Assembly: GCA_025362585.1 (NCBI GenBank)
Contig: JANYFR010000024.1
Location: 1 to 50,532 of the forward strand
DNA from: Acidimicrobiales bacterium
GTDB taxonomy: Bacteria > Actinomycetota > Acidimicrobiia > Acidimicrobiales > RAAP-2
Reading direction: 5' to 3'
Length of the DNA: 50,532 nucleotides
The notes beneath the pieces were generated by a model. It saw only the letters and a program-made list of their open reading frames with translations. It was not told the origin of the DNA and did not search any database. The position numbers and the translations under genes are program-made. This document shows, piece after piece, positions 1 to 8,797 of this stretch (within the stretch, counting starts at the first letter, position 1; each line of letters begins with the position of its first letter).

Positions 1-105
1 CGAATATGGCGATGGTTGAAGGAGCGTGACGTGGTGAGTGAGAAGATGCTCGAAGAGGCTGGCCCTTTCCCGCGATTGCTCATAGTTAAAGAGGTGCCCC
101 GATGA
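1..105 (+). CDS. 3' end of an unidentified upstream gene (partial)
   Basis: One frame stays open from the window edge to a TGA at 103-105. That stop overlaps the ATG of the PilT gene at 102 in an ATGA arrangement, which is typical of translationally coupled genes. The 34 visible residues end in LLIVKEVPR and are too few to name. By position it could be the tail of another pilus-assembly gene, but this is inference. The other two forward frames close within 30 bases. Confidence 0.35.
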   Translation, partial: RIWRWLKERDVVSEKMLEEAGPFPRLLIVKEVPR

Positions 106-1199
106 GTAGTGAGCCAACCAGCGCAATAGAGCCGTGGCTGCAACAACTCTGGGACCTCGGGGGAACGGACCTTCTCCTTTCGGGCGGCTCAGCACCGCGC
201 ATCCGAGTGGACGGGAGGCTCATTCCGTTGGCCAACGCTCAAGTTCTTACTGGCGAACAGATCAATGATATCGCCCAGCCACTTCTTACTCCTGGTCAGC
301 AGATGATTTTTGAAGAACAGCAGGACGTGGACTTCGCGTTCTCGTGGGGCGAAGAAGCCCGTATCCGTGGCAGCGTCTTCACCCAGCGTGGCCAGACGGC
401 GCTAGCCCTTCGAGTGATTCCGGCGCGGATCCCCACGTTTGAAGACCTCGGTCTCCCCTTCGCCGCCAACTGGGTGGCCGAACAGCCTCGCGGACTAGTC
501 CTGGTCACAGGACCGACGGGGTCGGGAAAGTCAACATCACTGGCCGCGATTATTAACAAAATCAACGAAACTCGAGCCTGTCACATCCTCACCATAGAGG
601 ACCCCGTCGAGTACGTCCACGAGCACAACGTGGCGGCGGTCAGCCAGAGGGAAGTCGGACTTGACAGTCCCTCATTCGACCGGGCCTTGCGCTCCGCACT
701 TCGTGAGGACCCCGACGTCCTCTTGATCGGCGAGATGCGCGACATTGACTCGATTCAGATTGCGCTCACCATGGCCGAGACTGGCCACCTCGTCTTCGCC
801 ACCCTCCACACCAACGACGCGCCTCAGGCGATCGACCGCATCATCGACGTCTTCCCGGCGTGGCGCCAGGAGCAGACGAGGGTGCAGCTGGCGGCGTCGC
901 TCAGCGCGGTAATCGCCCAGCGACTCGTCCCGAAGATCGGCGGCGGCATGGTCGCCGCGTTCGAAGTCCTGATCGCCACCAATCCCGTGCGCAACCTTAT
1001 TCGAGAGGGCCGCTCGAACCAACTGCAGAACGTTATGTTTACCAATACCAAAGAGGGAATGCAGACCCTTGAGAGCAGCCTCGCCATTTTGATTGTCGAT
1101 GGCGTCGTTGCTTACGAGGACGCGATGGCCATCACGGCGCACCCCAAGGAACTCGTGCGCACGCTTGAGCAGATGGACAAGTCGTTCATTAAGGTATAA
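102..1199 (+). CDS. pilT: PilT-like type IV pilus retraction ATPase
   Basis: 365 residues, the normal PilT length. The N-terminal PAS-like half leads into a RecA-type ATPase core with Walker A GPTGSGKST near residues 137-145, an Asp box (TIEDPVEY), Walker B LLIGEMRD near 207-214, a His box (TLHTNDAPQAIDRIID) and a C-terminal VRNLIRE close to the AIRNLIRE signature of retraction ATPases. The family forms cytoplasmic hexamers that power pilus disassembly and twitching. A prepilin peptidase and pilin-like genes lie just downstream, so a pilus role is well supported. The ATG overlaps the stop of the preceding reading frame. Confidence 0.93.
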   Translation: MSSEPTSAIEPWLQQLWDLGGTDLLLSGGSAPRIRVDGRLIPLANAQVLTGEQINDIAQPLLTPGQQMIFEEQQDVDFAFSWGEEARIRGSVFTQRGQTALALRVIPARIPTFEDLGLPFAANWVAEQPRGLVLVTGPTGSGKSTSLAAIINKINETRACHILTIEDPVEYVHEHNVAAVSQREVGLDSPSFDRALRSALREDPDVLLIGEMRDIDSIQIALTMAETGHLVFATLHTNDAPQAIDRIIDVFPAWRQEQTRVQLAASLSAVIAQRLVPKIGGGMVAAFEVLIATNPVRNLIREGRSNQLQNVMFTNTKEGMQTLESSLAILIVDGVVAYEDAMAITAHPKELVRTLEQMDKSFIKV

Positions 1200-1207
1200 C
1201 TGGTTCT

Positions 1208-1918
1208 GTGCCAACACATCGTGGACCGGATCTTCCCTACTCGGTCATCGCCGGGACCACGCCGTGGGCCGGCGGTTGGGTAGTCGCGAGTGCCAAGATC
1301 CACGGGTCAAATTTCGCTCCCGAAGCGCCTCGACTGTACGACACCCTCCTCGAGGTGCTGAGCGAACGGCCCGCTTTCGTGGCCGTCGTCGTGAACGCGC
1401 CGATTGGCTATTTCGACAGACCGGACCAAGGTCCGAGGAGCTGTGACCTCCAGGTCCGATCGCTTCTTCAGCGACGTGGCGCCGCGGTGCGCAACGCGCC
1501 CACCCGTGCGGTCCTCGACGGCACGATCACTTGGCACGAGGCCGGACTCGACGCCGTCAGTGCGTCCATGCTGCCTCGGTACCGGGAGGTCGCCGCGGAG
1601 ATGTCACCGTATCGTCAGCGCGTCGTCTACGAGGGTCAGCCGGAGTTGAGCTTCTACCAGATCAATAAGGACGTGCCGCTACGTCGCTCGAAGATGGTTG
1701 AAGAGGGCCGTGAAGAGCGCCGACGGATTCTGGTCGAAAGGATGCAGGGCATTGAGAAGGTTATCGACGCCGACCTAGGGCCAGTGCCGCAAAAACACCT
1801 CTTCGACGCATCGGCGTTGCTCTGGACTGCACGCCGGGTGGTCGCCCGAGCGGCCAAACGCCTTCCCGTCGATCCGCAGTGGGACACGGAGGGTCTGCGC
1901 ATGGAGATCGTCTACTAG
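1208..1918 (+). CDS. DUF429 family protein (predicted RNase H-fold nuclease)
   Basis: 236 residues. It matches the DUF429 layout: an N-terminal beta strand ending in GGWVVA, an NAPIG motif near 63-67 followed by RSCD, then a VYEGQPELSFYQIN-like segment near 140-153, the family's E-x-x-PE-SF core. DUF429 proteins are predicted to have an RNase H-like fold, but their biology is poorly known. The usual Asp just before the first GGW is not obvious here (TTPWAGGW), so a catalytic role is uncertain. It starts 8 bases after pilT, suggesting co-transcription, although a direct pilus function is not implied by the family. Confidence 0.75.
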   Translation: MPTHRGPDLPYSVIAGTTPWAGGWVVASAKIHGSNFAPEAPRLYDTLLEVLSERPAFVAVVVNAPIGYFDRPDQGPRSCDLQVRSLLQRRGAAVRNAPTRAVLDGTITWHEAGLDAVSASMLPRYREVAAEMSPYRQRVVYEGQPELSFYQINKDVPLRRSKMVEEGREERRRILVERMQGIEKVIDADLGPVPQKHLFDASALLWTARRVVARAAKRLPVDPQWDTEGLRMEIVY

Positions 1919-1934
1919 GGCCCGGGGACGTTGC

Positions 1935-2729
1935 TCAGTAGCTGAATGTTCGAAAGGGTGCAAGGAGTTCCGGTCCGGCGTAGATGGCCACCGCCGCACC
2001 CATGGCCAAGAACACCCCATAGGGGATGGGTTGATCTCGCGAGATTTTCTTGGCGGCGATCAGAGTGACGCCAATTATGGCTCCGATGAGGTTGGCGATA
2101 AAGAAGCCAATGATTACGTAGCGAATCCCTAGCCAGCCGAGTCCGAGTCCGAGGACTGCGGCGAGGCGCACGTCTCCGAAGCCGAGGATCCTCGGGCTGA
2201 CCGCATTGAGTGTGAAGAACACGACGAACCACCCGAGGGCGCAGCCACCCGCCACGATGAGTCGGTGCCATTCGTGGGTGGCACCGGCGTCGACGGCGAG
2301 CAAGATGGCGACGAGACCGAGGACCGGATAGACGATGTTTTTCGGCAAGATCAGGAGTTCGAAGTCAATCACTGCGAGCGCGAGGAGCCCCGCGAGCATC
2401 ACGAGCAACGCCGGGAGCTCCCAATCGAAGCCGACCCGGGCGGCGGCTCCCGCGAAAAGCAGAGCCGATGTCACTTCGACCAGTGGGTATCGAGCCGATA
2501 TCGGTGCGCGGCACGAACGGCATTTTCTTCGCAAGAGAAGCCACGAAATGACCGGGATATTGTCACGTTCGAGGATTGGCGTCGCGCACGACGGGCAGGC
2601 GGAGCGCGGTGAGACAATCGACTCGTGACGCGGAACTCGGTAGATGACGACGTTCAGAAATGATCCGATGACCAGTCCGAAGACAGCGCAGCCTACGACG
2701 AGGAGGGAGAACAAGGACTTCGGCCCCAC
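1935..2729 (-). CDS. pilD: Prepilin peptidase (A24 aspartic protease, PilD/GspO type)
   Basis: 264 residues, a complete bifunctional-type enzyme. The N-terminal domain has GSFLNVVIYRVP near 22-33 and two CxxC pairs (C45/C48 and C70/C73) that bind zinc in PilD. The peptidase domain has catalytic Asp candidates in AVIDFELL (D122) and GFGDVRLA (D186), within about eight membrane helices. The enzyme cleaves the short leader of prepilins at the inner membrane and may N-methylate the new N-terminus. It lies opposite pilT and its neighbours; its substrates are probably the pilin-like proteins encoded from 3209 to 7113. Confidence 0.95.
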   Translation of the reverse strand: MGPKSLFSLLVVGCAVFGLVIGSFLNVVIYRVPRHESIVSPRSACPSCATPILERDNIPVISWLLLRRKCRSCRAPISARYPLVEVTSALLFAGAAARVGFDWELPALLVMLAGLLALAVIDFELLILPKNIVYPVLGLVAILLAVDAGATHEWHRLIVAGGCALGWFVVFFTLNAVSPRILGFGDVRLAAVLGLGLGWLGIRYVIIGFFIANLIGAIIGVTLIAAKKISRDQPIPYGVFLAMGAAVAIYAGPELLAPFRTFSY

Positions 2730-3208
2730 TTTCTGCGCTCATTTCACTGCGCCGTACCTTACTTGTCGCCCTAGTCGCGATGGCGACAGATCCGTAGAAC
2801 CGGTGGTCGATGGCCAATGTCTCGACGAACCCAATCAGCTTTTAAAGGTACGACGAGTGAAAGAGTGACGTCCCCGCCCGCAACGTATCAATTGTCAGTT
2901 CCAAATGAAGGGGCCGCGAAGTGGTGCCCCCAATGAGCAGAATCCCCGACAAGGTACAACGAGGGTAATGGGCTGTTTCGTTTGGCCAGGGGAACATGCA
3001 GTTCGGGCGCGAGTCGTTGCGATGGAGCTTTGCAGAGTGTCAGCGGCACTTCCGCAAACTGATCTTTATCGCCAAGGGATCGAAAAATACTCAGTGATCG
3101 GCCCAATGTGGACGAAAAGTTGACTTAATGCTTAGATTGTGCTTGGATTTACACGGCAAGGGCGTACCTAAGAAAAGCAAGAAGTGAAGGGCTGACGAAG
3201 GTTCGATT
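2730..3208. other. Intergenic region upstream of pilD and the pilin genes
   Basis: About 480 bases between divergent pilD and the first pilin gene; it should hold promoters in both directions. It is more AT-rich than its neighbours near 3100-3180. A TTGACT at about 3119 is a possible -35 for the pilin genes, but no convincing -10 is visible at the right spacing. The 219-base reading frame at 2905-3123 has no coding character. A 13-base sequence at 2913-2925 recurs upstream of the DUF3494 gene at 15204. Confidence 0.4.
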
Positions 3209-4768
3209 ATGGTGTGCTCCTCTTCGCAGAAAATTGAAAAACCTGATCGCGTGGCGCGTGCGACTCCCAGGAATGGGTCACGTCATTGCGGGGTTGTGCG
3301 CGATGACGGCGGCTTCACACTCGTCGAGATGTTAGTCGTGATCGTCATCATGCCGCTGATCGTCGGTGCAATCTCACTGGGACTGATTTCGGTCTTCTCA
3401 CTTCAAAATGGAGTCTCCGGACGGCTGACCGATTCAGCGGGAGCTCAAATCGTATCGTCGGCCTTCCTCAAAGACGTGCAGAGCGCGGCGCTTCTCACCA
3501 CACAGTCGTCACCACCACAGTGTCAGTCGGCGCTGGCGTCCCCCCCGGCACAGACGCAACTTCTGGGTTTGGCCTGGAACGGGAGTGGGAGTTCTATCAA
3601 TAATTACCAGACGTACGTCTCGTACGTCACAGAACTGGACGGCACAACGAATTCGCTCGTGCGTCAGTCTTGTTCTGCGGGCAATACAACGGCATCGAGT
3701 ACGTCGATCATTGCAACGAACGTCGATGCCACCCAAACGAAGGCTCCCACCATCACCTGTGCACCGTCGTCGATCTGCTCGACATCAGACCCGTCCAAGG
3801 TCTGGATACCTGCAAAGGGCGTCACCTTGGTGAGCCTCCAAGCTTTCGGCGTCGTCCACAGTGGATCGGGCACCTCGAGCACCCCGTTCACGTACACGTT
3901 GAGCGCGACACCTCGAATTTTGAATGAGTCGTCAGGCGGTTCCGGTCGATTCCCCTTCTCTCCTATGACGCTTCTCGGTAGCGGAGGATCGACTTGCGGC
4001 AACGAATCTCCCGCCGGACCGCCCTTCAACATGGTGGGCAATTCAGCCAATACCATCCTGTCGATCTCCGTCAGTGGACAGCCCGGGAGCGTCAGCATCG
4101 GATCGACATGTAGTAACTCGATGGTATTTGGACAGAACGCAACTGCGGTCGTGGCCTCCGTGCTGACCGAAGACCCCAGTCTGAATGCAATTTCGAAGAA
4201 AGGCGCGGCTCCGCCGCAGTACTACACGAGTCAGGTGCTCGATCCCTTCTCGACGAGCACGCCGCCCTTAGTGGCGCCAGCGAAGCCAGGGACGATCGGC
4301 AACTGCTCCGCTGTCGTCAGTGGCGTCTCCACCTGCACTCCCGGCTACTACAGCTTCGACCCGGGCACGGTTTCAGCGAACAAGCTTGACTTCAAGACCG
4401 GTGTCTACTACTTCGGCGCTGGGGTCAACCTTGGAATGGATGCGAGCAACTCGGACAACGGTGGGGTCCTCTTCTATGTTCCGAATGGCGCGGTGAGTTT
4501 TGGAAGTGGTACCTATACCTTGAACGGACTTTCTAGCTATCAAGGTATAGCGATATGGGACAATTCGGCGAGCACGAGCGCCAACGGTTGGAGCAATTCC
4601 CTGACGTTCACCAACCCGGCGGGCACGTACCAGGGAGGTGGCTTCTACGTCCCCAATGGAGGAATTCTCGATTCGGCCAATTCCAATACTGGTTCGATCA
4701 CGACGACTTTTATCGTTGCAGGGTGGGCAAACTTCAACAACAATGCCAAGATATACATCGCGTCATGA
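3209..4768 (+). CDS. Type IV pilin-like protein with large C-terminal beta-structured domain
   Basis: 519 residues. A 35-residue leader ends in GG, followed by FTLVEMLVVIVIM. Cleavage is expected after G35, leaving Phe at +1 and Glu40 at +5, followed by a hydrophobic helix: a class III prepilin signal. The mature protein is far larger than a major pilin. The last ~180 residues are rich in Gly/Asn/Ser with strand-like repeats (GVYYFGAGVNL, GGVLFYVPNGAVSFGSGTYTLNG, GGGFYVPNGGIL), consistent with a beta-solenoid or adhesin-like fold. It is probably a minor or tip pilin displayed outside the cell. The domain's exact family is not recognised. Confidence 0.8.
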   Translation: MVCSSSQKIEKPDRVARATPRNGSRHCGVVRDDGGFTLVEMLVVIVIMPLIVGAISLGLISVFSLQNGVSGRLTDSAGAQIVSSAFLKDVQSAALLTTQSSPPQCQSALASPPAQTQLLGLAWNGSGSSINNYQTYVSYVTELDGTTNSLVRQSCSAGNTTASSTSIIATNVDATQTKAPTITCAPSSICSTSDPSKVWIPAKGVTLVSLQAFGVVHSGSGTSSTPFTYTLSATPRILNESSGGSGRFPFSPMTLLGSGGSTCGNESPAGPPFNMVGNSANTILSISVSGQPGSVSIGSTCSNSMVFGQNATAVVASVLTEDPSLNAISKKGAAPPQYYTSQVLDPFSTSTPPLVAPAKPGTIGNCSAVVSGVSTCTPGYYSFDPGTVSANKLDFKTGVYYFGAGVNLGMDASNSDNGGVLFYVPNGAVSFGSGTYTLNGLSSYQGIAIWDNSASTSANGWSNSLTFTNPAGTYQGGGFYVPNGGILDSANSNTGSITTTFIVAGWANFNNNAKIYIAS

Positions 4769-4769
4769 A

Positions 4770-5948
4770 GTGGTGACGGACGTGATACGACCTTGGGCGG
4801 GGTCCTCTGGGAGCAGTCCATCCAGCGAATCCGAACGTGGCGACACGTTGATTGAAGTGTTGATGGGCCTGGTGGTCCTTAGTTTGACGGTGGTCTCTCT
4901 CTTGCTGGCCTTCTCAACATCCATCTCCGCCTCCGCGGAACATCGCAACTTGGCAGTGAGTGACACGTTGCTTCGTTCGTCATCGGACTCGGTCTTCTCG
5001 ACGTTTCAGCAGAACCCGGTGCCGTTCAGCACATCGTGCGCGAATGCAACTGGTGCGAACTACACCTCCCAATTGAATGCCCTGAGCCCTTCACCTCTCG
5101 CGACGCCCGCTCCCTACACCGCATATACGGCGACCGTGGATTCGGTGTTGTTCTGGAACGGCACGGCCTTCACCGCTTCATGCACTGCGGGCTACCCTCA
5201 GCAACTGATCGTCAAGATCGTCGGTCCGGGTGGTACGTATTACCAAGATGTCGCTGTCCAGGGAAACGTGCAAGTCAGCGGATCCTCATCTACTCCGGTG
5301 CTGACCGTAACGGCCGCCGACCAGAATCTGGCCTACAGCGGAGGCCAGGTCGCTCCAGACACGTCGAGCGTCGCTGGTTTCCAGGGTGGTGACGCCGCCA
5401 CGGTGGCTTCGGCCACCTACACGTACGTCGGCACCGGCTCGACAACCTACGGTCCGCTGAACACGCCGCCCACCAACACGGGCACGTACAGTGTGACGCC
5501 CAGCAACGCCGCACTGAGCTTTACATCAGGCAATGCTGCGAGCTACTCCACGCCCTACCAGTACGTCCCCGGAACGCTGACGGTGGGCGGCTCGGGCCCA
5601 GTCGGACTCGGCATTGTCACCGCGCCTGCGGGAAGCACCGGCTCGCCGGTCATCGTCTGTGGAACGCCCAGTGCGTCATATTCGTGTGACGTAACTGGGG
5701 TGGGCACGGGTGGCCACGTCGTGTTCTACGTCACGTTCGTGACGGCGGGCGGTGCGCAAGTCGTTCGCAGCGCGACGGTGGCGTCGACGATCAACGAGGG
5801 CGGTCAGAGTACGGGCACCGTGACGATTGCCGCGGGAGATTCGAGTTCTAACCCGAACACGCTCATCGCCTCGCACGCCGGAAATGCAACTAAGACCTCG
5901 ACTTTGACCTACGGTTCGTACTCTTTGGTTGTGCACGTGAGTTCGTGA
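4770..5948 (+). CDS. Minor pilin-like protein with MBG-type extracellular domain
   Basis: About 392 residues from GTG 4770, which follows the previous stop by one base. GTG 4773, GTG 4782 or ATG 4743 are alternatives and none has a strong ribosome site. The N-terminus has ERG-DTLIEVLMGLVVLSL: cleavage after the Gly leaves Glu at +5 and a hydrophobic helix, a PilV/PilE-like prepilin signal. A later region (roughly 200-310) ends in YQYVPGTLTV after NTGTYSVTPSN, the hallmark of MBG repeat domains of surface proteins. The C-terminus is a further Gly/Thr/Val-rich beta domain. Likely a surface-exposed minor pilin or adhesin. Confidence 0.75.
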   Translation: MVTDVIRPWAGSSGSSPSSESERGDTLIEVLMGLVVLSLTVVSLLLAFSTSISASAEHRNLAVSDTLLRSSSDSVFSTFQQNPVPFSTSCANATGANYTSQLNALSPSPLATPAPYTAYTATVDSVLFWNGTAFTASCTAGYPQQLIVKIVGPGGTYYQDVAVQGNVQVSGSSSTPVLTVTAADQNLAYSGGQVAPDTSSVAGFQGGDAATVASATYTYVGTGSTTYGPLNTPPTNTGTYSVTPSNAALSFTSGNAASYSTPYQYVPGTLTVGGSGPVGLGIVTAPAGSTGSPVIVCGTPSASYSCDVTGVGTGGHVVFYVTFVTAGGAQVVRSATVASTINEGGQSTGTVTIAAGDSSSNPNTLIASHAGNATKTSTLTYGSYSLVVHVSS

Positions 5949-6160
5949 TGGCGTTGCTAGAAATCCCTGGTGAAGTTGGCAGAAGGCGAGCGGGTGAGGC
6001 TCGCGCACCGTTCTCAGGTCCGGGGGCCGGACCGTCGACGATCGAGGTCGCTCTCACGCCTGGGAATGCCGATGACGCTGTGCTTGACATCTGTGGTGAG
6101 TGGTCGGTGACCGGAGAACCACTGACCGGCGTCGAGGTCATGCTGAGCGAGGCAGAGTGA
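5948..6160 (+). CDS. Small orphan protein coupled between two pilin genes
   Basis: 70 residues from ATG 5948, which overlaps the preceding stop (TGATG). Its own stop at 6158-6160 overlaps the GTG start of the next gene (GTGA). Being locked between two pilin-like genes by overlaps on both sides is the main reason to believe it is translated. It has no signal peptide, membrane helix or prepilin motif. The second half (DAVLDICGEWSVTGEPLTGVEVML) looks like a small alpha/beta or regulatory fold. I do not recognise a family. A cytoplasmic assembly or regulatory partner is possible but unproven. Confidence 0.55.
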   Translation: MALLEIPGEVGRRRAGEARAPFSGPGAGPSTIEVALTPGNADDAVLDICGEWSVTGEPLTGVEVMLSEAE

Positions 6161-7113
6161 TAAACGGAGACCTCGAAGTCAGTCCCGACGTATCGTTCTC
6201 GGTGCAGGCGCCGCGGGCCAAGTTGCGTGGTATTGGCGCACAGCAAAGATTGGTCGGTCGAACATTGCCCTGGCAGGGTCGTCCGGTAGATGACCGGGGC
6301 GCCACACTCATCCTGGCACTGCTTTTCCTAACCGTCGTCAGCCTGGTCACCGTGGCAGTGGTGAATTTAGCCGGCGCTAACCTGAACAACACTGGAAAAT
6401 TCCGATCTGCCCACGCCTTTGAATCGGCCTCGAACAATGCCAACCAGGTAGCGGTGCAGTACGTCCGCTACGGCTTTATCAGCCAAACATTGAACGCAGA
6501 CCCGCCCGTACCCTGTTGGACGACATCACCTACCCCATCGACGGTGTCGTCGCAGGGTCAGACGGTTGACGCGTGGTGCAGTACTCGCTGGACCCCAAGT
6601 GCGCAGACCACCAGAGTCGTCACCATTTCGACGTGCCTGAGTTCGGTATCGGCGGCGACGTGTGCAGCGAATCCGCTTCTGCAGACCGTCGTGAGCATTG
6701 GTGACATCATTCCTTCGAGTGGAATCAATGAATGCGTCCCGTCGGCGAGTCCAATCGACGTTGCCCTGACCGGCTGTGGGACCAAACTCGTTCTCAATAG
6801 TTGGGTCTTCACTCCGCAACCGCCCACTGTCTCGAACGTCGCGAGTGCCGGTACGGCAACGTGCACATCACCCTCTCGATCAGTTGAAATTACTGGTACC
6901 GGGTTCAACAATGTGAGCAGTGTCTACTTCGTGCTCGTTGGTGGGGCGCCCTCCAACAGGGTCTTTCCCGTGACTGCTGCATTGACTGTCAAGAGTTCCG
7001 GAACGATAATCGACACGTGCACTCCTGCTTCTGGGTCAGGGGCCGGTCCAACGCACGTCGTCGTGGTCACCCCCAGTGGGTCCGCTTTCGGGTCAACAAA
7101 CTACTCTTTCTGA
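6157..7113 (+). CDS. PilX-like membrane-anchored protein with IPT/TIG domain
   Basis: About 318 residues from GTG 6157, chosen because it overlaps the upstream stop in GTGA form; an ORF start at 6100 would run through the upstream gene. After ~45 polar residues comes DDRGATLILALLFLTVVSLVTVAVVNLAGA, resembling the N-terminus of PilX-type proteins. The canonical Glu at +5 is absent, so processing by the peptidase is uncertain. The last ~90 residues (ITGTGFNNVSSVYF ... VVVTPSGSAFGSTNYSF) fit an IPT/TIG immunoglobulin-like domain. Several Cys pairs suggest disulfides outside the cell. Probably part of the same surface apparatus. Confidence 0.72.
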   Translation: MINGDLEVSPDVSFSVQAPRAKLRGIGAQQRLVGRTLPWQGRPVDDRGATLILALLFLTVVSLVTVAVVNLAGANLNNTGKFRSAHAFESASNNANQVAVQYVRYGFISQTLNADPPVPCWTTSPTPSTVSSQGQTVDAWCSTRWTPSAQTTRVVTISTCLSSVSAATCAANPLLQTVVSIGDIIPSSGINECVPSASPIDVALTGCGTKLVLNSWVFTPQPPTVSNVASAGTATCTSPSRSVEITGTGFNNVSSVYFVLVGGAPSNRVFPVTAALTVKSSGTIIDTCTPASGSGAGPTHVVVVTPSGSAFGSTNYSF

Positions 7114-7474
7114 GACCAAGGTCGAGCTCCGGCATTCGTTGTGCGACTCACTCACGTTGCCGGCAGCACGACGCCGCGACGGCTGGAAGGTCTCTGTGAA
7201 GTGAGTCTCATGATGTGGGACGGCGAGTACGGCCATGAGCACGAAACCGTGGGCCGCTCTTGGTAGCGCAAGGCGAGGCCGGAGAGTGTTTCACCGGTCG
7301 GACGATCCCTCCAGCGGAAGGAACCTGACTGCTCGAGCGTTCAATCAATGCTCGAGCACCGACGGCTTTCGCATTCCGTGCGTTGGGCGCTGACGCCGAG
7401 ACGGTGGTCACGATTCGTGGAGGCGCCTTGATCGGCGAATCGATGAAATGTGTTGAACGTTGATGCGACCGGAC
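7114..7474. other. Intergenic region after the pilin cluster
   Basis: No credible gene. Short frames in both directions have Arg/Ser-rich compositions typical of shadow frames. The only clear structure is the inverted repeat at 7330-7358, annotated separately. Confidence 0.45.
7330..7358. repeat. Inverted repeat / hairpin, 9-bp arms
   Basis: TGCTCGAGC and GCTCGAGCA pair across an 11-base loop. It lies ~220 bases after the last pilin-like gene. No T-run follows on the plus strand, so it is not a textbook terminator. It may be a transcript-end hairpin or a protein-binding site. Confidence 0.4.
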
Positions 7475-7684
7475 TCAGCCGCCGTCGTTCAGCGGGGTCT
7501 CTTCGAGAATCGCCCGGAGCTGACGACCCATTTCGCGGGGATTGCCAGAGATCTGACCAATCGCCTCTCCTTCGACGCGTACGTCATCGCCGGGTCGGTA
7601 GAGTGACACCCTCATTCCCCGTCCAACTCGGTCCGCAGTGATCACCCAGGGCAGTCCAATATCATTGGTTTGGCGCGTCGCCAT
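7475..7684 (-). CDS. Small hypothetical protein
   Basis: 69 residues. The sequence reads like a real small protein: WVITADRVGRGMRVSLYRPGDDVRVEGEAIGQISGNPREMGRQLRAILEETP suggests strands followed by a C-terminal amphipathic helix, with balanced charge. I do not recognise a family. There is no strong Shine-Dalgarno sequence before the ATG, and no neighbouring gene on the same strand, so the call rests on composition alone. It has no membrane segment or signal peptide. Confidence 0.4.
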   Translation of the reverse strand: MATRQTNDIGLPWVITADRVGRGMRVSLYRPGDDVRVEGEAIGQISGNPREMGRQLRAILEETPLNDGG

Positions 7685-8164
7685 GATCTGGTTGCTGCGT
7701 CCTTCGCCGATGCTCCATCCCGGCGAGCGAGCAGCGTCAATGACCCGTTGCAGTTCGTTACCACTGGAGAAGCCCGCTGATTTGCCGATACTCGTACCAT
7801 AGGGTGCCGCCGTGACAAGGCGCTGAAAGATTCTACGAGTTGGTCGCCTCGCGGTGATCCATTAGGTGATCGAACGTCGTAGGAATGTTGACGGGGCACT
7901 TCGCCCCCTAAGGGGCCGCGGGACCAGCGACGCCATCAACAAAGTTCCCTTCGAAGACCGGACGTCGCGTCCTATGAATTGTTCATATGTGGGGCACAGC
8001 GTGGGGGTGCCGTGAGACTCCTTCCCTACGTTCAATGTCAGTCGGTGTAGTACCGGTCGGGTGTTTGACGATCTCATACGCCGGTGAGGCTCAAGCGTCG
8101 AAATCATTGGGTTCGGCGTCATTCAGCAACGACGGCACATGGATACGAGAGGGGAGTCGGGGGA
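7685..8164. other. Intergenic region, no gene seen
   Basis: About 480 bases with only short frames on both strands lacking coding character. The last 100 bases should carry the promoter of the small membrane protein that starts at 8165. No other structured element was noticed. Confidence 0.35.
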
Positions 8165-8548
8165 ATGGTCATGAGACGGGCAGTGGCATTGCTGGGTCTG
8201 TTTGAAATGATGTGTGGCGTCTGGATGCTGCAGCGAACTCACGCGGTGGCCGGTACTTGCCGGTTACTCACTGCGGTTGCGGCGGCGAGTGGTGTCAATC
8301 AGGCCTGCGCAGGGACGGACTCCGTCTATACCGAGGGATTCGTCCTCGTCGCCTCGGGCATTCTCATTATGGCAACTGCTCTAATTGCGATTGATCGACG
8401 AGTTGGCTTAGATCTTCGATTACGGTTTCGCGCGGTTTCACCGAAGCGGTCGACACCCCAACGCGTCAGTACGAGCGCCCCTTCAAGGTCGCACCGGGTG
8501 TACGGTGCGCGACATTCGGCGGTGACCCGCGAGTTGGTGCCTAGGTGA
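8165..8548 (+). CDS. Small two-helix membrane protein
   Basis: About 127 residues from ATG 8165, preceded by a purine-rich GAGGGGAGTCGGGGGA; the in-frame ATG at 8171 is an alternative. Two hydrophobic segments are visible, near residues 4-25 (VALLGLFEMMCGVWML) and 50-73 (GFVLVASGILIMATALIAID). They are joined by a loop with two Cys and followed by a basic, Arg/Ser-rich C-terminal tail likely to be cytoplasmic. No family is recognised. It stands alone between two stretches without clear genes. Confidence 0.5.
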   Translation: MVMRRAVALLGLFEMMCGVWMLQRTHAVAGTCRLLTAVAAASGVNQACAGTDSVYTEGFVLVASGILIMATALIAIDRRVGLDLRLRFRAVSPKRSTPQRVSTSAPSRSHRVYGARHSAVTRELVPR

Positions 8549-8797
8549 GTGCACCAATCACGTAGTCGACGAACCACGAGAGGAAGAGGTGAACGTTGCG
8601 CGCAAGCCCGTCATTGACTCGTCGACGGCAAACGCCAAACCAATGACACCTCTTGGATCACGGACCTGCACGAGTGCCATCGGGCCGCAGTCGCCCAGTC
8701 GTTGGATCTGGCGTACCCGCGATTGGGTGAATGTGCCCGCCAATACGGCCACGGCTATTTCGCATCGACCACGTCGAAGGGCAATGGCGGCGTAACC
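8549..8797. other. Non-coding or degenerate stretch downstream of the SRPBCC gene
   Basis: No intact gene is convincing. On the minus strand one frame (8558-8752) reads GPMALVQVRDPRGVIGLAFAVDE, and another frame reads HLFLSWFVDYVIGALT before a stop at 8541. Both look locally protein-like but lie in different frames. This could be a decayed gene remnant or coincidence. Confidence 0.3.

Noticed and set aside
2265-2628. Plus-strand frames opposite the prepilin peptidase gene
   Set aside because: The minus strand has all peptidase motifs; the plus frames are shadows.
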